From Candidatus Nanopelagicales bacterium (lineage in GTDB: Bacteria; Actinomycetota; Actinomycetes; S36-B12): a DNA stretch of 6,053 nucleotides. Location: NCBI GenBank assembly GCA_023264215.1, contig JALQSY010000110.1:1-6053 (forward strand). Reading direction: 5' to 3'. Within the stretch, counting starts at the first letter, position 1, and each line of letters begins with the position of its first letter. The translations under genes and the position numbers were made by a program. This document shows positions 1 to 5,880 of the stretch, piece after piece. The notes beneath the pieces are model-generated. The model was not told where the DNA came from. It saw only the letters and a program-made list of their open reading frames with translations, and did not search any database.

Positions 1-1112
1 ATCGACGGCACGACGGTGCTGAGGTCGAGCTCCATGTACTCGGAGAAGACCGGCTCGACCGCCGGGTCGTGCCACAGGCCCTGTTCCTTCGCATACGCCT
101 CGACCAGTGAGATCTGCTCATCCGAGCGACCGGTGAGTCGAAGGTAGTCCAGCGTCGCATCGTCGATCGGGAAGATCGCCACCGTGCTTCCGTACTCCGG
201 ACTCATGTTGCCGATCGTCGCTCGATTCGCGAGCGGTACCGACGAGACGCCATCACCGTAGAACTCGACGAACTTGCCGACCACGCCGTGCTTGCGGAGC
301 ATGTCGGTGACGGTCAGCACCACGTCGGTGGCGGTCACGCCCGGTTTGATCTCGCCGGTCAGTTTGAAGCCGACGACCCGGGGGATGAGCATCGACACCG
401 GCTGGCCGAGCATCGCCGCCTCAGCCTCGATCCCGCCCACGCCCCAGCCGAGAACGCCGAGGCCATTGACCATCGTCGTATGGCTGTCGGTGCCAACACA
501 GGTGTCGGGGTAGGCCTGAAGAACACCGTTGACAACGCGAGACATGGTGACACGGGCGAGGTACTCGATGTTGACCTGGTGGACGATGCCCGTGCCGGGC
601 GGAACGACCTTGAACTCCTCGAAGGCACCCTGGCCCCAGCGCAGGAACTGGTAGCGCTCACGGTTGCGCTCGTACTCCAGCGCGGTGTTGAGATCCGCCG
701 CGTCCCGTCGGCCGAAATAGTCGGCGATGACGCTGTGGTCGATAACGAGCTCCGCCGGGGCCAGTGGCTCGATGCGGGCCGGATCCCCTCCCAGGTCCAC
801 GACGGCCTCTCGCATGGTGGCGAGGTCGACGACGACGGGGACGCCGGTGAAGTCCTGCATGATCACGCGCGCGGGCGTGAACTGGATCTCCTCGGAGGGC
901 TCCGCCTGCGCGTCCCAGGAGCCGAGGGCAAGGATCTGGGCCTTCGTGACGTTGGCACCGTCCTCCGTGCGCAGCAGGTTCTCCAGGAGGATGCGGTGGG
1001 TGAACGGCAGCGTCTCGGACCCCGGGACGGCGCTGATGCGGTAGATCTCGTACTCCCGGTCCCCCACCGCCAGGGTCGTACGGGCTCCCAGGCTGTTGCT
1101 GTCCGCTGCCAC
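1..1112 (-). CDS. acnA: Aconitate hydratase A (partial, N-terminal 370 residues)
   Basis: Aconitase interconverts citrate and isocitrate through cis-aconitate in the TCA cycle, in the cytoplasm, with a [4Fe-4S] cluster. Reading leftward, the translation carries AcnA/IRP1-family hallmarks: [14 protein letters not shown] near residue 80, the IDHSV active-site motif (D125, H126), [45 protein letters not shown] (D209, S210, H211), [21 protein letters not shown] (E283) and [16 protein letters not shown]. These are typical active-site positions of the family. The three cluster-binding cysteines lie further on and are outside the window. The usual length is about 890-940 residues, so roughly 40% is seen; the frame is open to the left edge. 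GTG at 1112-1110 is chosen because a strong Shine-Dalgarno sits 7 bases upstream and the N-terminus then matches mycobacterial aconitases. It is divergent from the asparagine synthase gene. Nothing looks broken. Confidence 0.97.
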   Translation of the reverse strand, partial: MAADSNSLGARTTLAVGDREYEIYRISAVPGSETLPFTHRILLENLLRTEDGANVTKAQILALGSWDAQAEPSEEIQFTPARVIMQDFTGVPVVVDLATMREAVVDLGGDPARIEPLAPAELVIDHSVIADYFGRRDAADLNTALEYERNRERYQFLRWGQGAFEEFKVVPPGTGIVHQVNIEYLARVTMSRVVNGVLQAYPDTCVGTDSHTTMVNGLGVLGWGVGGIEAEAAMLGQPVSMLIPRVVGFKLTGEIKPGVTATDVVLTVTDMLRKHGVVGKFVEFYGDGVSSVPLANRATIGNMSPEYGSTVAIFPIDDATLDYLRLTGRSDEQISLVEAYAKEQGLWHDPAVEPVFSEYMELDLSTVVPS

Positions 1113-1119
1113 GGCGCGT

Positions 1120-1127
1120 CCCTCCTC
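1120..1127 (-). promoter_or_regulatory. Shine-Dalgarno of acnA
   Basis: On the minus strand the sequence GAGGAGGG lies 7 bases before GTG at 1112. It is a near-perfect match to the 16S rRNA anti-Shine-Dalgarno and decides the GTG start. No other start codon nearby has such a site. Confidence 0.85.
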
Positions 1128-1141
1128 ACGTCCTGCGCGTC

Positions 1142-1147
1142 ACACTA
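1142..1147 (-). promoter_or_regulatory. Candidate -10 element for acnA
   Basis: The minus strand reads TAGTGT here, which fits the actinobacterial TAnnnT -10 pattern. Transcription would start near 1135 and give a short leader of about 23 bases containing the Shine-Dalgarno. I see no convincing TTGAC-like -35 at normal spacing, so this is a weak call from pattern and position only. Confidence 0.35.
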
Positions 1148-1204
1148 CTGCGCGCCACGCGTGCCCGTGTCGCTGCCTCGGCGCCCCGTCGATGGCCCGC
1201 CACC

Positions 1205-1213
1205 TGTTAGCGT
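1205..1213 (+). promoter_or_regulatory. Candidate extended -10 element for asnB
   Basis: The bases TGTTAGCGT give a TAnnnT hexamer (TAGCGT at 1208-1213) preceded by TGn, the extended -10 pattern, which can work without a good -35. A start near 1220 would give a leader of about 24 bases that includes the Shine-Dalgarno. No TTGAC-like -35 is seen. The same TAGCGT hexamer lies upstream of the first trkA gene. Confidence 0.4.
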
Positions 1214-1225
1214 TGCCGTCGGCGC

Positions 1226-1233
1226 AGAGGAGG
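1226..1233 (+). promoter_or_regulatory. Shine-Dalgarno of asnB
   Basis: AGAGGAGG ends 10 bases before ATG at 1244. It supports this ATG, and so does the protein: the mature enzyme needs cysteine directly after the initiator methionine, and codon 2 is TGC. Confidence 0.8.
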
Positions 1234-1243
1234 TCCACGCCGC

Positions 1244-3154
1244 ATGTGCGGTATCGCGGGAACGCTCGGTCCATCCGATGTGACGTCGGCGGTGATCGGG
1301 CCGATGCTCGAGGTGATCCACCACCGCGGGCCCGATGATTCGGGTGCCTATGTCGGACCGGACTTCGCCTTCGGGATGACCCGGTTGTCGATCATCGACA
1401 TCGCCGGCGGCCACCAGCCCATGTGGACCGATGACGGAGGCGTGGGCATCGTCTACAACGGCGAGCTCTACAACTACCGGGAGATCGACGAGGAGCTCGC
1501 CGCCGCAGGGCTGCCTCCGCGCAGCAGCAGCGACACGGACACCCTCCTGCGCCTGTACCTCCATGAGGGCCGCACCGACCTCCCGGCGATGCTGCGCCGC
1601 CTGCGCGGGATGTTCGGCTTCTGCATCTACGACGCCGAGCGGCGTCAACTCATCCTGGCCCGCGATCCCTTCGGCATCAAGCCGCTGTACGTCCGCCTGG
1701 ACGATCGGCAGGGCTCGCCGACGGTGGCGGCCTTCGCCTCGGAGATCAAGTCGCTCCTGGTCGACCCGGCGGTGTCCACGACGATCGACCAGGACGCCAT
1801 CGTCAACTACCTGTCCTTCCAGTTCAACCCGCTGACGCGCACGTTCTTCGAGGGCATCGTGCGGGTCCAGCCCGGCCACTACGCGGTTGTCGATCTCGAC
1901 GACCCGGTATTCGAGCCCCGCAGGTATTGGCGCTATGAGTTCGACGCTCCCGTGCGTGACGAGCAGCGGCTCATCGACGACGTGCGCACGGTCCTTGAGG
2001 ACTCGGTCGAGCACCACCTGATCGCCGATGTTCCGGTGGGGGCCTTCCTCAGCGGGGGGATCGACAGCGCGATCACCGTCACCCTCGTGCAGGAGGCGCG
2101 CGCAGCGCAGGGACTGGATCCGGTGAAGACGTTCACCGTCGGATTCGACGCTGTGAGCGAGCACTCCGAGGCGCGTGAGGTCGCCGAGTCGCTGGGCACG
2201 GACCACCACGAGATCCACGTCGACATCGCCGACTACCTCGGGGTCCTGCCCGATATCGCGTGGTACTTCGACGAGCCGGTCGCGGACCCCTCCGCCGTCT
2301 CGTTGTACTTCGTCGCGCGCGAAGCGCGCGAGCACGTCACCGTGGTCCTGTCAGGCGAGGGGGCGGACGAGCTCTTCGGCGGCTACCGGATCTACCGCGA
2401 GCCGCTCGACCTCGATCGCATCCGCAGGCTCCCCCGGCCCGTCCGCCGCCTCGCCGGGCGACTGGGTCGCTCCCGGCGTTCGTTCCCCGGACGCAACTAC
2501 CTGCGCCGGGCGAGCACCGACTTCGCCGATCGCTACATCGGCAACGCCTACGTCTTCCGGCCCGAGGAGGTTGCCCGCCTCCTCAAGCAGCCCTCAGGTA
2601 CGCGCCATCTGCGTCCGGCGGACGTGCTCTCCGCCGAGTACCCCGGCTTCGATCAGCTCCCGGAGTCCCGGCGCATGCAGCTCGTGGACATGCACTTCTG
2701 GCTGCGGGGCGACATCCTGGCCAAAGCCGATCGCATGACCATGGCGCACTCCCTCGAGCTGCGGGTCCCCTACCTCGACCCCGAGGTCGCCTCCGTGAGC
2801 GCGCGCATCCCCGATGACATGAAGTACCGGGAGGGCACCACGAAGTGGCTGCTGCGGCGCGCCTTCCGTGGCCGGATCCCCGCGACCACCGAGCACCGGG
2901 CAAAGCTGGGATTTCCCACGCCCTTCAAGCACTGGCTATCCGAGGATCCCGACGCCGTGCTCGCGCCGATCCGGCGCAGCGCCTTCCTGGCGGAGTTGCT
3001 CGATATGGACGTGGTCGAGCAGCTCGCGGCGAGCCACGCGGTGGGACGCGAGGACGCATCGCGCCGGATCTTCGTCCTGCTCATGCTGGCCCTGTGGCAC
3101 GAGGCCTTCTTCGCCGGCGACGTCGCCGTCCGCCCGTCCGAGCGAGCGACCTAG
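1244..3154 (+). CDS. asnB: Glutamine-hydrolysing asparagine synthase (AsnB / LtsA-like)
   Basis: The family transfers the amide nitrogen of glutamine to aspartate using ATP, in the cytoplasm. The 636-residue protein is complete and of normal length. Residues 2 to about 225 are an Ntn-type glutaminase: nucleophile Cys2 exposed by methionine removal, HHRGPD (26-31), TRLSIID with R47, NGELYNY (72-78) and SDTDT with D97, matching the glutamine pocket of E. coli AsnB. From about 250 to 610 is the synthetase domain: PP-loop SGGIDS (270-275) for ATP, and SGEGADELFGGY (370-381) around the aspartyl-AMP site. Later motifs are ILAKADRMTMAHSLELRVPYLD and KLGFPTPFKHWL. The closest relative I recall is M. 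tuberculosis Rv2201, which shares the YREPL segment after GGY. Some members of this group (C. glutamicum LtsA, B. subtilis AsnB) amidate meso-diaminopimelate in peptidoglycan, so the acceptor is uncertain. The stop overlaps the convergent transporter gene's stop. Confidence 0.95.
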   Translation: MCGIAGTLGPSDVTSAVIGPMLEVIHHRGPDDSGAYVGPDFAFGMTRLSIIDIAGGHQPMWTDDGGVGIVYNGELYNYREIDEELAAAGLPPRSSSDTDTLLRLYLHEGRTDLPAMLRRLRGMFGFCIYDAERRQLILARDPFGIKPLYVRLDDRQGSPTVAAFASEIKSLLVDPAVSTTIDQDAIVNYLSFQFNPLTRTFFEGIVRVQPGHYAVVDLDDPVFEPRRYWRYEFDAPVRDEQRLIDDVRTVLEDSVEHHLIADVPVGAFLSGGIDSAITVTLVQEARAAQGLDPVKTFTVGFDAVSEHSEAREVAESLGTDHHEIHVDIADYLGVLPDIAWYFDEPVADPSAVSLYFVAREAREHVTVVLSGEGADELFGGYRIYREPLDLDRIRRLPRPVRRLAGRLGRSRRSFPGRNYLRRASTDFADRYIGNAYVFRPEEVARLLKQPSGTRHLRPADVLSAEYPGFDQLPESRRMQLVDMHFWLRGDILAKADRMTMAHSLELRVPYLDPEVASVSARIPDDMKYREGTTKWLLRRAFRGRIPATTEHRAKLGFPTPFKHWLSEDPDAVLAPIRRSAFLAELLDMDVVEQLAASHAVGREDASRRIFVLLMLALWHEAFFAGDVAVRPSERAT

Positions 3155-3194
3155 GGGTTGCGCCAGTCCGCAGCGTCGCTCGCCACCTCGGACG
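3135..3194. terminator. Imperfect hairpin spanning the shared convergent stops
   Basis: The sequence GCGAGCGAC (3142-3150) is perfectly complementary to GTCGCTCGC (3175-3183). Directly outside, CGTCCGA (3135-3141) pairs with TCGGACG (3188-3194) after a 4-base bulge (3184-3187). This makes 16 base pairs around a 24-base loop that begins at the shared CTAG stop. The structure would form in both transcripts and lies where both genes need to end. There is no T-tract on either side, so a classical intrinsic terminator is not shown; U-less hairpins are proposed as terminators in actinobacteria. It could also limit read-through or RNA decay from either side. The arms encode the last residues of both proteins. 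Confidence 0.5.
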
Positions 3195-5109
3195 AGATGA
3201 GCTGCCAGGGGACACTCACGACCATGACCCCAGGCGCGAAGAGCAGTCGCGTCTTCAGCCGCAGGGCCGACTGGTTGTGCAGGAGCTGCTCCCACCAGTG
3301 GCCGACGACGTACTCCGGGACGTAGACCGTCACGAGGTCGCGTGGACTGTCGCGACGGAGCCGCTTGACGTAGTCGACGATGGGCCGGGTGATCTCCCGG
3401 TACGGCGATTCGATCACCCGCAGCGTGACGGGGATCTCCCGCCTCTCCCAGTCCCGTCGCAGCGCGGCGGTGTCCGCCGGATCCACGTCGACGGTCAGGG
3501 CTTCGAGGGTGTCGTGGCGGGTCGCCCGCGCATAGGCCAGCGCCCGGAGGGTGGGCTTGTGCAGCTTGGACACCAGCACGATGCCGTGGACGCGAGACGG
3601 CAGCGTGAAGTGGACCTCGTCGCCGACCGCGATCTCCTCACGGACGCGGTCGTAGTGGCGGTGGATCCCCTGCATCACCAGGAAGATGACGGGCATCGCG
3701 ACGACGACGATCCATGCTCCCTGCAGGAACTTCGTGCTGAGAACGATGACCAGGACCAGCCCTGTGAGGCACGCTCCGATGGCGTTGATCATCCTGGAAC
3801 GCCGCATCCTGCGGATCTCGTCAGCGCTGTGTTGGCCACGCAACTCCCTGTTCCAGTGGCGGAGCATGCCGATCTGCCCCAGCGTGAAGGCGACGAACAC
3901 CCCGATGATGTACAGCTGGATCAGCGAGGAGACATCCGCCTGGAAGACGATCACGAGCACGATCGCGAACAGCGCCAGCACGATGATCCCGTTGCTGTAG
4001 GACAGCCGATCACCGCGCGTGTGCAACTGCCGCGGCAGGTATCCGTCGCGCGCGAGGATCGACCCGAGCACGGGAAAGCCGTTGAACGCGGTGTTCGCCG
4101 CGAGGGCGAGGATGAGTGCCGTCGCGAGGGACACCACGAGGACGCCCACCTCGAAGTCCCCGAAGGCAGCCTGGGCGACCTGGACGATCACGGTCTTCTG
4201 CGACTGCCCCTCGGGAAGTCCGACGAGGTCGGCGTCGTCGCCGGTGACCTTCACGCCCGATGCGAGCGCGAGCCACGTGATCGAGACGAACATCGTCATC
4301 GACACCACCCCCAGCAGGAGCAGGGTCGTCGCGGCATTGCGCGCCTTGGGCTTGCGGAACGACGGGACGCCGTTGGCGATGGCCTCGATCCCCGTGAGCG
4401 CGGTGGTGCCGGACGAGAAGGCGCGTGCGACGAGGAACGCCAGCGCCAGTCCCATGACCTCGTCCTGGGCGACGATCTCCCAGCCGGCGCTCTCCGCACG
4501 GAGCTCACCGCCCATCAGGACTCGGATGACGGCGGTGCCGACCATCACGGCGATGGCTGCGAGGAACAGGTATGTCGGGACGGCGAACGCCGTGCCCGAC
4601 TCGCGGATGCCGCGGAGGTTGACGAGGGTGATGACGACGATGAGCCCGACGGCCCACCAGGGTGCGTGGTCGGCGATGACGGGGAAGACCGAACCCAGAT
4701 TCGCCACGGCCGCCGAGATGGAGACGGCCACGGTGAGCGTGTAGTCGACAAGGAGGGCGCTCGCCGTGAAGACGCCCCAGCGCGGACCGAGGTTCGTCGC
4801 GACGACCGTGTAGTCGCCGCCACCCCCGGGGTAGGCATATACGTTCTGCCGGTAGGACGCGATGACGACGAAGTACAGGACCACGACCGCCGCCGCCACC
4901 CATGGCCCGTAGGAGTACAGCGAGAATCCGCCCAGCGCCAGGACGATGAGGATCTCCTGGGTGGCGTAGGCGTTGGAGGACAGCGCATCGCTGGCGAAGA
5001 CCGGCAGGGCCACGCGCTTGGGGAGGAGCGTGTCGCCGAGGCGGTCGCTGCGTAGCGCCCGTCCGAAGAAGACCCTCTTGACGGTATCCACCACCGGCAC
5101 GGGCGCCAT
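3151..5109 (-). CDS. KimA-like potassium transporter, APC superfamily
   Basis: Complete membrane protein, 652 residues from ATG at 5109. It aligns by eye with B. subtilis KimA (YdaO, 607 residues), a high-affinity K+/H+ symporter of the plasma membrane: FASDALSSNAYATQ (38-51), SYRQNVYAYPGGGGDY (85-100), LLVDYTLTVAVSIS (119-132), AFSSGTTALTGIEAI (230-244), RDGYLPRQLHTRGDR (354-368) and HNQSALRLKTRLLF (611-624). KimA residues I recall at the K+ site (D36, Y43, D117, Y118, T121, T230) correspond to D41, Y48, D122, Y123, T126 and probably T239. About twelve hydrophobic segments lie between 37 and 482, then a soluble C-terminal domain (about 485-652) that in KimA is cytosolic and binds c-di-AMP. 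The start is uncertain: ATG 5109 lacks a Shine-Dalgarno; a GTG at 5100 sits 7 bases after TACCAT and could be leaderless; a GTG at 5157 adds 16 poorly fitting residues. Substrate K+ is inferred; databases often label such proteins amino-acid permeases. Confidence 0.9.
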   Translation of the reverse strand: MAPVPVVDTVKRVFFGRALRSDRLGDTLLPKRVALPVFASDALSSNAYATQEILIVLALGGFSLYSYGPWVAAAVVVLYFVVIASYRQNVYAYPGGGGDYTVVATNLGPRWGVFTASALLVDYTLTVAVSISAAVANLGSVFPVIADHAPWWAVGLIVVITLVNLRGIRESGTAFAVPTYLFLAAIAVMVGTAVIRVLMGGELRAESAGWEIVAQDEVMGLALAFLVARAFSSGTTALTGIEAIANGVPSFRKPKARNAATTLLLLGVVSMTMFVSITWLALASGVKVTGDDADLVGLPEGQSQKTVIVQVAQAAFGDFEVGVLVVSLATALILALAANTAFNGFPVLGSILARDGYLPRQLHTRGDRLSYSNGIIVLALFAIVLVIVFQADVSSLIQLYIIGVFVAFTLGQIGMLRHWNRELRGQHSADEIRRMRRSRMINAIGACLTGLVLVIVLSTKFLQGAWIVVVAMPVIFLVMQGIHRHYDRVREEIAVGDEVHFTLPSRVHGIVLVSKLHKPTLRALAYARATRHDTLEALTVDVDPADTAALRRDWERREIPVTLRVIESPYREITRPIVDYVKRLRRDSPRDLVTVYVPEYVVGHWWEQLLHNQSALRLKTRLLFAPGVMVVSVPWQLISSEVASDAADWRNP

Positions 5110-5113
5110 GGTA
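5108..5113 (-). promoter_or_regulatory. Candidate -10 element for the KimA-like gene
   Basis: The minus strand reads TACCAT, matching TAnnnT. Seven bases further on is GTG at 5100-5098, in frame with the transporter, so transcription could begin at the G of that start codon and give a leaderless mRNA. In that case the ATG at 5109, which overlaps the hexamer, would not be translated. No good -35 is visible. Confidence 0.35.
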
Positions 5114-5146
5114 TGCCCGAGCGACGCTCGCACCGCGTGCGGGCAT
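5113..5146. repeat. Nested inverted repeats, possible operator
   Basis: Three inverted repeats are packed together. CGAGCG-A-CGCTCG (5118-5130) is a perfect 13-bp palindrome around one base. ATGCCCG (5113-5119) and CGGGCAT (5140-5146) form 7-bp arms around it. GCAC-CGC-GTGC (5130-5140) is a third. The palindrome lies immediately upstream of the candidate -10 of the transporter gene, a usual place for a regulator to bind. The binding protein is unknown, and short GC-rich palindromes can arise by chance. Confidence 0.4.
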
Positions 5147-5178
5147 CCACCGATCACCGCGCGCAGACCGGACCCGTG

Positions 5179-5184
5179 TAGCGT
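5179..5184 (+). promoter_or_regulatory. Candidate -10 element for a leaderless trkA transcript
   Basis: TAGCGT fits TAnnnT and ends 6 bases before GTG at 5191, the distance at which transcription normally starts. There is no Shine-Dalgarno before this GTG. Together these suggest that the mRNA begins at or next to the start codon, as is common in actinobacteria. A -35 element is not evident. Confidence 0.45.
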
Positions 5185-5190
5185 CTAGCC

Positions 5191-5880
5191 GTGCACGTCG
5201 TGATCCTCGGCTGCGGTCGGGTCGGCTCGCTCCTCGCCGACCGGCTCGATGAAGCGGGCCACGCGGTCGCGATCGTCGACCAGGACCCGCAGGCCTTCCG
5301 CCGCCTCGGCGGCCGCTTCAGCGGGACGACGGTCAAGGGCATCGGGTTCGACCGTGAGACCTTGGAGAAGGCCGGCATCGAACGCGCTCATGCCTTCGCG
5401 GCCGTGAGTAGCGGAGACAACACCAACATCCTTGCCGCGCGCGTCGCTCGCGAGACGTACGGCGTCGAGCATGTCGTGGCACGGATCTACGACCCCCGTC
5501 GCGCCGAGGTGTACCAGCGCCTGGGCATACCGACCGTCGCCACCGTCTCCTGGACCGCCGGTCAGATCATGCGTCGGCTGCTTCCCCAGGACGGCTTGGA
5601 GGAGTTCCGCGATGCCAGCGGCGCCGTTGCTCTCGTGGAGATGCCCGCGCACGCGACCTGGTACGGCCACGCGGTGACCGACATCGAGAGCCTCGCGGGC
5701 GCACGCGTGGCCTACATCAGCCGTCTGGGCACGGGGATGATCCCGGATGCCAACACCGTCCTTCAGGACGGGGACCTCGTGCACGTGCTCGCCGCGACGG
5801 GCGATCTCGACCGCATCCAGGCTGCGCTGGCCGAGCCCCGCGAGGCCGCCGTTCGCGCCGTCCGAGAGGGCACCGCATGA
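5191..5880 (+). CDS. trkA: TrkA-family potassium uptake regulator (RCK protein, CeoB-like)
   Basis: Single-unit RCK protein of 229 residues, the usual size for one TrkA_N plus one TrkA_C domain. RCK proteins sit on the cytosolic face of K+ transporters, bind NAD(H) or nucleotides and control gating. TrkA_N (1 to about 125) has the Rossmann signature GCGRVG (7-12) after the first beta strand, with acidic D30 at the end of the second, as expected for NAD binding. SSGDNTNILAARVARE (73-88) and ARIYDPRRAEVYQRLGIPTV (97-116) are typical. TrkA_C spans about 142-215. It lacks the second RCK unit fused in E. coli TrkA (458 residues); the next gene supplies it. GTG at 5191 is chosen because the protein begins directly with the first Rossmann strand (HVVILGCG); no Shine-Dalgarno is present. 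It is divergent from the KimA-like gene, as ceoB is from Rv2690c in M. tuberculosis. No TrkH or KtrB pore gene is in the window. Confidence 0.94.
   Translation: MHVVILGCGRVGSLLADRLDEAGHAVAIVDQDPQAFRRLGGRFSGTTVKGIGFDRETLEKAGIERAHAFAAVSSGDNTNILAARVARETYGVEHVVARIYDPRRAEVYQRLGIPTVATVSWTAGQIMRRLLPQDGLEEFRDASGAVALVEMPAHATWYGHAVTDIESLAGARVAYISRLGTGMIPDANTVLQDGDLVHVLAATGDLDRIQAALAEPREAAVRAVREGTA
5864..5870 (+). promoter_or_regulatory. Shine-Dalgarno of the second trkA gene
   Basis: GAGAGGG lies inside the end of the first trkA gene, 6 bases before ATG at 5877. It supports that start. The second gene can therefore load ribosomes itself, as well as by re-initiation at the ATGA overlap, unlike the first gene, which has no such site. 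Confidence 0.65.

Larger units (their letters stand above)
1113..1243. promoter_or_regulatory. Divergent acnA/asnB intergenic region
   Basis: This 131-bp stretch separates two divergently transcribed genes, so it must hold the promoter for each unless one is transcribed from elsewhere. It contains a Shine-Dalgarno for each gene, one TAnnnT hexamer facing each way, and an 8-bp palindrome CACGCGTG at 1156-1163 between the candidate promoters. No ORF, riboswitch or long inverted repeat was seen. Whether the palindrome is an operator is not known; such GC-rich palindromes are common by chance. Confidence 0.6.

Noticed and set aside
1156..1163. CACGCGTG palindrome between acnA and asnB as an operator.
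   Set aside because: It is only 8 bp and made of CG-rich steps that are very frequent in such genomes. Without conservation data it is not worth a separate feature call.
288..1283. 331-codon open frame on the plus strand opposite acnA.
   Set aside because: The strand opposite encodes unmistakable aconitase. This frame runs into the asnB start and has no domain or ribosome binding site that I could support.
1145..2335. 396-codon open frame on the minus strand opposite asnB.
   Set aside because: It is a by-product of GC-rich codon usage in asnB. It shows no motifs, would overlap the acnA promoter region, and its composition is typical of an antisense frame.
2845..5055. Very long open frame (736 codons) on the plus strand opposite the KimA-like gene.
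   Set aside because: The product is a low-complexity string rich in D, E, R, H and G with no recognisable domain, as expected for the antisense of a hydrophobic GC-rich gene. It also overlaps asnB. The transporter on the other strand has strong family motifs throughout.
5110..5190. A c-di-AMP (ydaO/yuaA) riboswitch before the KimA-like gene, as found before B. subtilis kimA.
   Set aside because: Only 81 bases separate the two divergent start codons, too few for that riboswitch, and none of its conserved core is seen. The probable leaderless transcript also rules out a leader RNA.
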